A DNA stretch of 64,000 nucleotides from Meandrina meandrites (lineage: Eukaryota > Cnidaria > Anthozoa > Scleractinia > Meandrinidae): NCBI GenBank assembly GCA_963693305.1, contig OY855904.1, forward strand, positions 49,618,261 to 49,682,260, given 5' to 3'. Shown here one piece after another: positions 1 to 6,352 of this stretch. Position 1 is the stretch's first letter. Each line of letters opens with the position of its first letter. The translations under genes and the position numbers were made by a program. The notes under the pieces were generated by a model, which was not told the origin of the DNA, ran no database searches, and worked only from the letters and a program-made list of their open reading frames with translations.

Positions 1-42
1 AAGGTTGAAAGTAAACCAATTGATAGCGGAAAATTAAAATAA
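1..42 (+). CDS. 3' end of an upstream Polinton gene (partial)
   Basis: Frame 1 is open from the window edge to TAA at 40-42, giving 13 residues ending DSGKLK. It stops 28 bases before the capsid gene, in the same orientation and with the same tight spacing as the genes that follow. In related Polintons this place is often held by a minor capsid (penton-like) or packaging ATPase gene. The fragment is too short to say which, and the frame is chosen only because it closes neatly before the next promoter-like box. Confidence 0.4.
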   Translation, partial: KVESKPIDSGKLK

Positions 43-55
43 TTTTTTAAAAAGA

Positions 56-62
56 TATATAG
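56..62 (+). promoter_or_regulatory. TATA-like box of the capsid gene
   Basis: TATATAG ends 8 bases before the ATG at 71. It is the first of a series of near-identical boxes hugging the start codons of this element. Confidence 0.45.
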
Positions 63-70
63 GACGCAAG

Positions 71-1336
71 ATGTTCAGAAGCCACAGGCATTTGGAAAAA
101 ACAGAGTATGTTCGTATCATGTTAGACAAACCGATCACTATCCCGGGAAACGATCAGCACCAGGTAAAAACAAACTATAAATTCACACTCACCGACCGAG
201 ACAACTGGTTTGACTGGTATAACGCCTACTTCCGGGCTGATTTCACTTTCGAGGTAACCGCGGATGGCGCGCAAGTTGCAGCAGACGTCCGGGCAGCGCC
301 CATTAACGGCTCATTTTCACTGATAAACAAACTTGTGGTAAAATCATCGGGCAAAAACATTTACAACGTAGACAACATTCACAAGCTCATATTTATAAAG
401 AACTTGTTGGATTTTTCTGATGACTTTGCGAGGAGCGCAGCGAAAGATCAGTTTTGGTATTTGGATACAACGGATAGCAATGTGACAGCCGCCGCTGCCA
501 CTAACCTTGGAATCAGACAAAGGGGCTTGCTTGCCCACGGAGGCCGCACGGTTGAAACCCTTATACCGCTTAACAGGTACTCATTCTTCGAAGAGCTGAG
601 TGACAAACTTCTCCCCCCAATGCAGATGGAGTTCGAAATTGAGCTACAATCGGATGCAGAGCTGATTTGGCAAAACGATGGCACCGGGCGCAGGATAGTG
701 GTGAGAAACTTCGAGCTGTGGGTTCCAATGCTGCGTTTTACCAGCGAAGGACAGAAGCTCGCAAACGAAAACTTTTTGAAACCTCAGAAATGGACGTACC
801 TTAATGAAATGATCCAACCCAGCAGCAGCCGGCGTGACGCTTTCGGACAGTGGCAGATAAATCCTGGTATAAAGGATGCCAAACATGTTTTCATTTTCAT
901 TCAACAGTCAAGGAAAAAGGACACCGCGGCTTTAAACCCCTACTTCTTTGACACCTTTAACATTGACGGAGACAATTCAGCCAAGCTAGCGACCTGCCGG
1001 CTACAGTACGGCTCTTCACAGTACTATCCGGAGCTGGACTACGACGAAAACTTCAAACTGCGCATTCTTAATGACTTAAAGAACTACCGGTACCGCAAAA
1101 ACGACTACAACACCGGGGTTCAGCTTCAGCCCAACAACTTCAAGGATTTATACCCAGTACTCTATTTCGACCTACGTGAAAACAAGGATAACATGACCAA
1201 CGACCCGAAGCAGATGGTTTTCCACTACAGGCTCAACGAGGCGGCCAACACGCATGACTACACCATTTATGCAGGAATTTTGTACGAGTCCGAATTTGTT
1301 CTCAAGCAGGTGGGTAATGAGCTGGTGATGGTATAG
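71..1336 (+). CDS. Hexon-like major capsid protein of Polinton/adintovirus element
   Basis: This is an intact 421-residue protein starting at ATG 71. Features that resemble the double jelly-roll capsid proteins of Polintons and adintoviruses are the early strand-rich block around residues 20-60, the central stretch near residue 165 (LIPLNRYSFFEELSDKLLPP) followed by a beta-rich FEIEL segment, and a C-terminal block with PVLYFDLR. The length fits that family. The expected role is forming the icosahedral shell as pseudo-hexameric trimers. The call rests on recognised sequence style and genome context (protease, PLA2, integrase, PolB nearby), not on an alignment. The last 20 or so codons are repeated as non-coding DNA just after the stop. 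Confidence 0.8.
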   Translation: MFRSHRHLEKTEYVRIMLDKPITIPGNDQHQVKTNYKFTLTDRDNWFDWYNAYFRADFTFEVTADGAQVAADVRAAPINGSFSLINKLVVKSSGKNIYNVDNIHKLIFIKNLLDFSDDFARSAAKDQFWYLDTTDSNVTAAAATNLGIRQRGLLAHGGRTVETLIPLNRYSFFEELSDKLLPPMQMEFEIELQSDAELIWQNDGTGRRIVVRNFELWVPMLRFTSEGQKLANENFLKPQKWTYLNEMIQPSSSRRDAFGQWQINPGIKDAKHVFIFIQQSRKKDTAALNPYFFDTFNIDGDNSAKLATCRLQYGSSQYYPELDYDENFKLRILNDLKNYRYRKNDYNTGVQLQPNNFKDLYPVLYFDLRENKDNMTNDPKQMVFHYRLNEAANTHDYTIYAGILYESEFVLKQVGNELVMV

Positions 1337-1416
1337 TGAAATTAATTTTTGTATGAGTCCGAACTTGTTCTCAGGCAGGTGGGTAATGAGTTGCTGATAC
1401 CCCAAAGTGAAATAAT
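1278..1416 (+). repeat. Tandem duplication of the capsid gene's 3' end
   Basis: A unit of about 69 bases starting TTTTGTACGAGTCCGAA at 1278 recurs, slightly diverged, from 1347 and begins a third time near 1417. The first copy is the coding C-terminus and stop of the capsid gene. The second is non-coding and fills the gap before the next gene. It is probably a replication-slippage or unequal-exchange product that moved the next promoter downstream. Confidence 0.85.
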
Positions 1417-1425
1417 TTTTGTATG

Positions 1426-1434
1426 AAATATAAG
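1426..1434 (+). promoter_or_regulatory. TATA-like box of the repeat protein gene
   Basis: AAATATAAG lies two bases before the ATG at 1437, a weaker version of the ATATATAAG seen at 4239. Confidence 0.4.
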
Positions 1435-1436
1435 AA

Positions 1437-1925
1437 ATGACGACTTACTATCCGCACAAGATTTCACTTTCAGACGGGCAGAAGGTAAGCCTCGCGCGGG
1501 CCTTTGGGCGAGGAGAAGCAGTTACGCTCAGATTCAAACACGAGGCTATAACCGGCGGTAGCGACACTTTGCACTTGACCGCCAGGCAGATCAAAAAAAT
1601 AGAGCGCGCTATCAAAAACAAAACGGGCGTGGACATAGACATGAGCAAGACACAAATCAGACATGTGCGCACGCGTAGCGGCACTTTGCCCTTAACCCCC
1701 AGACAGATCAAAGAAATAGAGCGCGCTATCAAAAACAAAACGGGCATGGATATAGACATGAGCAAGAGACAAATCAGACATGTGCCCAAGCTGGCGAATG
1801 GTGCAGGCATGCGGGTTAAACCCCCAACAGGTGGAAAGGGAATGCGCATCAACCCTCCACCATATATGCGCCCTCCTCCATTTATAGGTTCTTGGGGTGA
1901 CCAAAAAAAAGCCCGCCTTCGTTGA
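1437..1925 (+). CDS. Basic protein with internal repeat, putative virion core/minor protein
   Basis: This 162-residue protein has no enzyme motif. Two copies of a segment of about 40 residues follow each other (about 45-80 and 84-120), each containing an LT.RQIK.IERAIKNKTG.DIDMSK core and ending QIRHV. The C-terminal third is rich in Pro, Gly and Met (KPPTGGKGMRINPPPYMRPPP), suggesting a disordered tail. Small basic proteins in this position between capsid and protease occur in Polintons and adintoviruses, where they are compared with adenovirus core or pX-like proteins. That assignment is inference. The last 29 bases overlap the protease ORF in another frame. Confidence 0.65.
   Translation: MTTYYPHKISLSDGQKVSLARAFGRGEAVTLRFKHEAITGGSDTLHLTARQIKKIERAIKNKTGVDIDMSKTQIRHVRTRSGTLPLTPRQIKEIERAIKNKTGMDIDMSKRQIRHVPKLANGAGMRVKPPTGGKGMRINPPPYMRPPPFIGSWGDQKKARLR
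1881..1888 (+). promoter_or_regulatory. TATA-like box of the protease gene
   Basis: TTTATAGG lies inside the end of the preceding ORF. It ends 8 bases before the GTG at 1897, a spacing close to that of the capsid gene box, and supports initiation at or near that codon. Confidence 0.35.
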
Positions 1926-2352
1926 TGTCCCCTTAACTGATTATGACTTGCAGCGATGGTGCCAATACTTGAAAATCCCCATCAAAGGAATATTTGCGAG
2001 AGATGAGATACACGTGAAAAACCACTCCCCTTGTATAATCAACATGGATGATCTTGGAGGGCCAGGCACCCATTGGGTATGCTGCTGGGGCGGGCGCGAA
2101 TACTTTGACTCTTTCGGTTTACCTCCACCCGCGGAATGGGAAATTGAGTTGATTCTCGAGGGCAAACAGACCTTTCTACGAAATGACAACCAGCTTCAGT
2201 GGGAATCCAGTGTGCGCTGCGGCTACTACTGTTTGCTTTTCCTGAATGAGCGTAACAAAGGACGGTCGTTTCGAGATATTTTGAGCATGTTTTCTGAAAA
2301 TACGCGCGCCAACGAGGCTGTGGTGAAGGATTATTTTACACATAATGTATAA
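1897..2352 (+). CDS. Adenain-like (Ulp1-fold, C5-type) maturation cysteine protease
   Basis: This 151-residue protein has the catalytic arrangement of adenovirus protease: His59 in GTHWV, Asp71 in YFDSFG, Gln101 seven residues before the nucleophile, and Cys108 in RCGYYC. The length is slightly under the roughly 200 residues of adenain. It should cleave capsid precursors during virion maturation. The reading frame opens after TAG at 1885-1887 and has no ATG until 2044, which would remove a quarter of the protein. The only sensible start is the GTG at 1897, where its neighbours have ATG, or a +1 shift from the overlapping upstream ORF near the A8 run at 1903-1910. Function is confident; start is not. 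Confidence 0.85.
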   Translation: MTKKKPAFVDVPLTDYDLQRWCQYLKIPIKGIFARDEIHVKNHSPCIINMDDLGGPGTHWVCCWGGREYFDSFGLPPPAEWEIELILEGKQTFLRNDNQLQWESSVRCGYYCLLFLNERNKGRSFRDILSMFSENTRANEAVVKDYFTHNV

Positions 2353-2381
2353 GCGGGTATCACCCAGTGAAATTTGCTTAT

Positions 2382-2390
2382 TTATATATT
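2382..2390 (+). promoter_or_regulatory. TATA-like box of first zinc-ribbon paralog
   Basis: TTATATATT directly abuts the ATG at 2391. The preceding word GCTTATTTATATA is also present before the ATG at 2750, so the promoter was duplicated along with the N-terminal module. Confidence 0.5.
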
Positions 2391-2720
2391 ATGAAGGTGT
2401 ACTGCGTAAAAGAAAAGCGTTTCACACCCAATGTGACGGGGAGTGAAAAAATCACAACCACAAAAAACAATAGAAGACTGCTCAGAGTAAAATGCACCAG
2501 CTGCGGCATTACCAAGACAAGGTTCTTACCAGTAAACGGAGACAAAAAAGGCGGCGCGTTGTCGTCGAGAAGGGGACCTTCGACTGTTGATAAAATTGCG
2601 TATGTTGCCTCGAACTTTGTGACCCCTGCCCCCAGTTTCGCTGCAGCCGCCAAAATACTCGGAAGTCAAGCTTTGAAAGGGGTTACGGACAACGTAAAGT
2701 ATTTTAGAAAGAGCCGTTAG
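2391..2720 (+). CDS. Zinc-ribbon-like paralog A, short basic C-terminus
   Basis: This is a 109-residue protein starting at ATG 2391, because the TATA-like box abuts that codon; an in-frame GTG lies 24 bases upstream. Residues 1-46 form a module with Cys5, Cys35 and Cys38 (YCVKEKRFTPNV then CTSCGITKTRF). It resembles the small YCVKC..C..CG zinc-ribbon domain (DUF5679-like) of Polintons and large DNA viruses, but the expected second Cys is Glu8. After residue 50 the sequence is unrelated to the two paralogs: basic, then Ala-rich and possibly amphipathic (FAAAAKILGSQALKG). Probably a virion-associated protein; its role is not known. Confidence 0.7.
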   Translation: MKVYCVKEKRFTPNVTGSEKITTTKNNRRLLRVKCTSCGITKTRFLPVNGDKKGGALSSRRGPSTVDKIAYVASNFVTPAPSFAAAAKILGSQALKGVTDNVKYFRKSR

Positions 2721-2740
2721 TCAAAGTGAATTTAGCTTAT

Positions 2741-2748
2741 TTATATAG
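2741..2748 (+). promoter_or_regulatory. TATA-like box of second zinc-ribbon paralog
   Basis: TTATATAG ends one base before the ATG at 2750. Confidence 0.5.
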
Positions 2749-2749
2749 T

Positions 2750-3316
2750 ATGGATGTTTACTGTGTGAAAGAAAAGCGCTTCACACCCAATGTGGTGGGA
2801 AGTGAAAAAATTACAACCGCAAAAAACGGCAGAAGACTGCTCAGAGTAAAATGCACCAGCTGCGGCATTACCAAGACAAGATTCATTTCTAATAAAACGC
2901 AAAGTGGTGCTGCTCAAGAAGGCGGTAATATTTTGGATCCAATATTTAAGTGGACCAGAAGGGGTTTACCCAAAAAGAAGAGAGAAGAACTTGCACGCGC
3001 TGAAAAAAGAATGTTTGGAGGTGGAGTTCTTGATACAGTTGGAAATACAGCAGCTGAAGCTTTCTTTGAGTACGGAGTTCCTTATTTAGCAAAGCAAGGT
3101 GTGAAACAAGGAAGATACTTTGCAAGCGAGTTTCTGAGACAACCAGAGTATCAGAAGAAGTTAGCCAATAAAGCCAAACCAATCGCGAGAAAAGCTGTTA
3201 ATTACACAATTGATGCTTTGTCTGGGGATTTGTTGACTAAAGCCTCAAACAGATTAAGACCAAAAGATATGATACCGGGAAATAAGTTGAAAGGTGGGTG
3301 TCACGCAGCGAGGTAA
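2750..3316 (+). CDS. Zinc-ribbon-like paralog B with helical basic C-terminus
   Basis: This 188-residue protein starts at ATG 2750. Residues 1-46 are nearly identical to the preceding gene's module, with the same Cys/Glu pattern, followed by SNKTQSG shared only with the next gene. The remainder has a Lys/Arg-rich block (RRGLPKKKREELARAEKR, about 72-90), a Gly-rich hinge, and a segment with alternating aromatic and charged residues (about 100-165) that could be helical. No catalytic motif is visible. Sharing the module with a PLA2 protein suggests the three are delivered to the same place, perhaps the virion interior; this is inference. Confidence 0.68.
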   Translation: MDVYCVKEKRFTPNVVGSEKITTAKNGRRLLRVKCTSCGITKTRFISNKTQSGAAQEGGNILDPIFKWTRRGLPKKKREELARAEKRMFGGGVLDTVGNTAAEAFFEYGVPYLAKQGVKQGRYFASEFLRQPEYQKKLANKAKPIARKAVNYTIDALSGDLLTKASNRLRPKDMIPGNKLKGGCHAAR

Positions 3317-3351
3317 ACCCCACACCCCAAAGTCAAATGAATTTTCTTTAA

Positions 3352-3360
3352 TTATATAAG
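3352..3360 (+). promoter_or_regulatory. TATA-like box of the PLA2 gene
   Basis: TTATATAAG immediately precedes the ATG at 3361. Confidence 0.5.
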
Positions 3361-4224
3361 ATGGAGGTCTACTGCGTGAAGGAAAAGCGTTTCACACCCA
3401 ACGTACCGGGAAGTGAAAAAAACACTACCACAAAAAACGGTAGAAGGTTGCTTAAAGTAAAATGTGCAAGTTGTGGCATTACCAAGACACGATTCGTTTC
3501 TAATAAAACGCAAAGTGGTGGTAATTATGATATGAGAATTTATGCAGGTAATCGAGTAGATGACCCAACAAACCCTCTTTATGAACGACCCCGCGGTGGG
3601 GCTTTTGATTTGCATAAAGCTATTGGCAAGCTGCCTAAGCCAAAAAAGGGGTGGACGCTTCCTGGTCATAACTACACAGGACCGTACAATCCCCTTGAAA
3701 AACAGCTTTCTTACGACCCCAAGACGGGAAAGATCTTGAAGATTTATCAGCAACCCACAGGCGCCACGGACGCAGTTGCAATGCAGCATGATGTTGATTA
3801 TGCCGTCTGTGCGGGCAAGAAAAATGAAAAAGGCTGCAAACACGCTGCAGACAAAAAAATGGTGAAGGCGCTTGACGCTATTCCCAAAAACAAACGGCAG
3901 TGGGGTCATGCTGCGGCCCGAAATGCAATCAGCTCGAAGCAAAAGGTGGGATTGGGTGTCGGTGAAACGATCAATAAAAATATCGGCGAAAAAATTCCGG
4001 GCTTTCAACCGGCTCAAGATGTGGCTACTGCAATCATGGCTGTCACAGGTGGTGATAAGGATTTGTTTAAAAAGTATTGGAGTGGTGCCATCGCAAAAGG
4101 TGCCTTCAACAAGAAAACCGGTCTGTTCAGCAAAAAGTTTTGGACACACCCTAAAAATACAACTGGGCCATGTAATCAGATTGTATATAAAAATGGGAAA
4201 TGGCATAACCAATATTGTGACTAA
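3361..4224 (+). CDS. Zinc-ribbon-like module fused to parvovirus-type phospholipase A2
   Basis: This 287-residue protein carries the shared module at residues 1-46 and, after a variable linker, a secretory-type phospholipase A2 domain like that in parvovirus VP1 unique regions. The calcium loop is LPGHNYTGPYNPL (about 100-112), and the catalytic pair His143-Asp144 sits in DAVAMQHDVDY with a supporting Asp164. Such domains hydrolyse membrane glycerophospholipids at the sn-2 position and in parvoviruses allow endosome escape during entry; comparable proteins are known in adintoviruses and Polintons. The C-terminal 90 residues are of unknown function. All key residues are present, so activity is plausible. 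Confidence 0.85.
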   Translation: MEVYCVKEKRFTPNVPGSEKNTTTKNGRRLLKVKCASCGITKTRFVSNKTQSGGNYDMRIYAGNRVDDPTNPLYERPRGGAFDLHKAIGKLPKPKKGWTLPGHNYTGPYNPLEKQLSYDPKTGKILKIYQQPTGATDAVAMQHDVDYAVCAGKKNEKGCKHAADKKMVKALDAIPKNKRQWGHAAARNAISSKQKVGLGVGETINKNIGEKIPGFQPAQDVATAIMAVTGGDKDLFKKYWSGAIAKGAFNKKTGLFSKKFWTHPKNTTGPCNQIVYKNGKWHNQYCD

Positions 4225-4238
4225 AATATTTTTAACAC

Positions 4239-4247
4239 ATATATAAG
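4239..4247 (+). promoter_or_regulatory. TATA-like box of the membrane protein gene
   Basis: ATATATAAG ends two bases before the ATG at 4250. Confidence 0.5.
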
Positions 4248-4249
4248 AA

Positions 4250-4768
4250 ATGGATTCAGCAACAAAATTCCGGCGGGATGAAATAGAAATGATAAAGAAA
4301 AATCTTGAAAACCAGTTGGTGCATTACTACCAAACCTCAGCCAAGTTTAAACGGTGGCACACGCGGTGTCAAACAGTATGTGCGTTAACAGGCGGAGTTG
4401 CTACCATTCTTACAGGCTCTGGGTTGGCCGCTTCTCTTTCTGTGGTTGGCGTTGTTGTTGGCGGGCCTTTAATCGCAACTGCCGCCTTGTTTTCATTGGT
4501 GTCAACCTCCGGCATGGTCACCATCAAATTTTTCCTGCGTAAAGCAAAAAAACACGAAAAAATACAAACTTTGGCTGAAGCTACGCTGAGCACGATCAAC
4601 TCTCTCATATCGACCGCTCTTGAAGATGGTAAAATCTCAGACAGTGAGTACCAAGATATTATCAAAAAGTACAACAGCTTTACTACTGCAAAGACAAAAC
4701 TCCGTTTTTCAAACCACACTGACGGCGGGGTAAAGGTTAACAGAACATCAAAGACAACTTCTGTTTAA
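4250..4768 (+). CDS. Small membrane protein of the Polinton element
   Basis: This 172-residue protein has a charged N-terminal helix (about 1-40), a Gly/Ala/Val-rich hydrophobic block likely spanning a membrane once or twice (about 43-95, containing GGVATILTGSG and VVGVVVGGPLIATAALF), and a charged C-terminal half with ISDSEYQDIIKKY. Hydrophobic proteins of this kind occur in many Polintons and are thought to be virion membrane-active or minor capsid components, but I recognise no named family. The TAA stop overlaps the stop of the convergent gene through the palindrome TTAA at 4765-4768. Confidence 0.65.
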   Translation: MDSATKFRRDEIEMIKKNLENQLVHYYQTSAKFKRWHTRCQTVCALTGGVATILTGSGLAASLSVVGVVVGGPLIATAALFSLVSTSGMVTIKFFLRKAKKHEKIQTLAEATLSTINSLISTALEDGKISDSEYQDIIKKYNSFTTAKTKLRFSNHTDGGVKVNRTSKTTSV

Positions 4769-5322
4769 TGGTGTAAACCCACCTTATAGCGGTTATAAAT
4801 AATTTGTTTTAGCATTTCTTCTCGCCACCATTCGTTGAAACTTTTTTCGGCTTTATTTCTGGTTTGTACCATCTTCGGCAATCTTTTCGTGAGCTTTTTC
4901 AGTATTGCATTTTTCGCCGGCCAATCTCTTGTTGAGACCTTTTGAAAATAGTTGTATAAAAAACAAACGTAGTTACATGATCCGGGGTAGCAACTCAGTT
5001 GCTGATGGCGCTTGAACTGGTAAATGGCATTACCTAAAAAGGTCAACCCCATATTGTCACCGACCTGATCTAAAGAAATGCCGGTTTTTTTTAGTACCGC
5101 AATTAAATACCATAATTTGGGGCGGTCTCTCACCTCTTCATAGGGCTCATCCGGCAGTGGGGGTTCCCATGAGTAAAAGTCAAGCTCGATTTCCGGTTTG
5201 ATTTCTTTTATTAACGCTTCCTGCTCTTCCAACAACATTTCGTTAAGCTCTTGGAGGCTTTGTTGCCCTCCGAACATCTTTGGAAAAGGGGAAGGGGAAT
5301 CAAAACTCATTTTTGTATCCAT
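4765..5322 (-). CDS. Unknown acidic protein of the Polinton element
   Basis: Taking the ATG at 5322, which directly follows a TATATAC box as for the other genes, the protein has 185 residues; the ORF extends six codons further upstream. The N-terminal 60 residues are acidic and Pro-rich (LQELNEMLLEEQEALIKE, EPPLPDEPYEEVRDRP). A central part with LWYLIAVLKKTGISLDQVG and several aromatic/Cys residues precedes a basic C-terminal helix. No known domain is recognised. It is transcribed divergently from the integrase with only 28 bases between the start codons, so the two may share a control region. Confidence 0.6.
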   Translation of the reverse strand: MDTKMSFDSPSPFPKMFGGQQSLQELNEMLLEEQEALIKEIKPEIELDFYSWEPPLPDEPYEEVRDRPKLWYLIAVLKKTGISLDQVGDNMGLTFLGNAIYQFKRHQQLSCYPGSCNYVCFLYNYFQKVSTRDWPAKNAILKKLTKRLPKMVQTRNKAEKSFNEWWREEMLKQIIYNRYKVGLHH

Positions 5323-5330
5323 GTATATAT
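5323..5330 (-). promoter_or_regulatory. TATA-like box in the divergent region between the unknown protein and integrase
   Basis: On the minus strand ATATATAC abuts the ATG at 5322. The AT-rich word TTATTTAA at 5343-5350 may serve the integrase on the plus strand. Confidence 0.4.
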
Positions 5331-5350
5331 GGCCGCGCATAATTATTTAA

Positions 5351-6352
5351 ATGGATAGAAAATTAGAGCGGCGTTACTACAGCCCGCAGGGTTACTGGAA
5401 AGGTATCTCCGCCATTAAAAAATTAGCGGTCGCTGCAAAGGTTCCTGAAGTTGTTGCCAAAGAATGGTTGTTCAAACAAGCGCTCTGGCAGATTTACCTC
5501 CCCGCACCGCGCTACATTCCTCGTCTAAAATTCGATGTGCCTACACCCAACAAAGTGCATCAGGCAGATCTTCTTTTTCTGCCACATGACAAAGTGGATA
5601 GCAACTCAGTTGCTAAAACTTACAAATACGCGCTTACCGTTGTTGACATTGCCAGCAGATTCAAAGAAGCTCAACCTTTAACTTCTAAAAACTCTGATGA
5701 GGTTGCCAAAGCTTTTAAGACAATTTATACACGTGGACCTTTGAAATGGCCTGAACTGTTGCAAGTTGATCCTGGGCGTGAATTTATGGGCGCTGTTACA
5801 AAAGAAATGGAAAATCACAAAACTTCTATCAGACGTGGCCACCCTGAAATACATAGAGACCAAGCTATTGTTGAACGTTTCAATCGTACCTTGGCTGAGC
5901 GTTTGTTCGGGTATCAGTACGCCGTTGAAATGCGTTCACCTGAGGGTTTGAGGTCCACTGAGTGGGTAAAAAGGCTTCCCAAAGTTGTTTCTGCTCTGAA
6001 CAACCAAGTCACTCGATTGATTGGTATGAAACCTGCTACCGCGATCAAGAAAAAAAATGTTTATGCGGAGCCATCAACTAAATATTTGAGACCCGTTGGT
6101 TTGAATGAAAAAAAGCTCCCATCCAACGTTATGCTTCGGTATTTGTACGAACCTGGTGAGCTTGAAGGTGGGACAAAAAGAGCCACTGATCCAATCTGGT
6201 CTTTAGATGTCTTTAACCTTGAACGTTCTTTTACCAAACCGAATCAACCTGTTCTCTACTTTTTGCGCGACGGACCTAAGCGTGGTTTTGTACGTGAAGA
6301 ACTGCTTGTTGTACCTCCAAACACACAATTACCCCCAACTAATGTAAACTAG
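5351..6352 (+). CDS. Retroviral-type DDE integrase of Polinton
   Basis: This 333-residue integrase of the rve superfamily catalyses 3'-end processing and strand transfer of the element's termini. The catalytic residues are visible: Asp73 in HQADLLFL, Asp140 in LLQVDPGREF and Glu175 in QAIVERFNRTL, a D-x34-E spacing. The N-terminal region (about 8-50, YYSPQGYWKGISAIKKLA) takes the place of the zinc-binding domain but lacks a clear HHCC set. The C-terminal part (about 275-325) is a small beta-rich, chromo- or SH3-like domain. The stop codon overlaps that of the polymerase through CTAG at 6349-6352. No disruption is seen. Confidence 0.92.
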   Translation: MDRKLERRYYSPQGYWKGISAIKKLAVAAKVPEVVAKEWLFKQALWQIYLPAPRYIPRLKFDVPTPNKVHQADLLFLPHDKVDSNSVAKTYKYALTVVDIASRFKEAQPLTSKNSDEVAKAFKTIYTRGPLKWPELLQVDPGREFMGAVTKEMENHKTSIRRGHPEIHRDQAIVERFNRTLAERLFGYQYAVEMRSPEGLRSTEWVKRLPKVVSALNNQVTRLIGMKPATAIKKKNVYAEPSTKYLRPVGLNEKKLPSNVMLRYLYEPGELEGGTKRATDPIWSLDVFNLERSFTKPNQPVLYFLRDGPKRGFVREELLVVPPNTQLPPTNVN

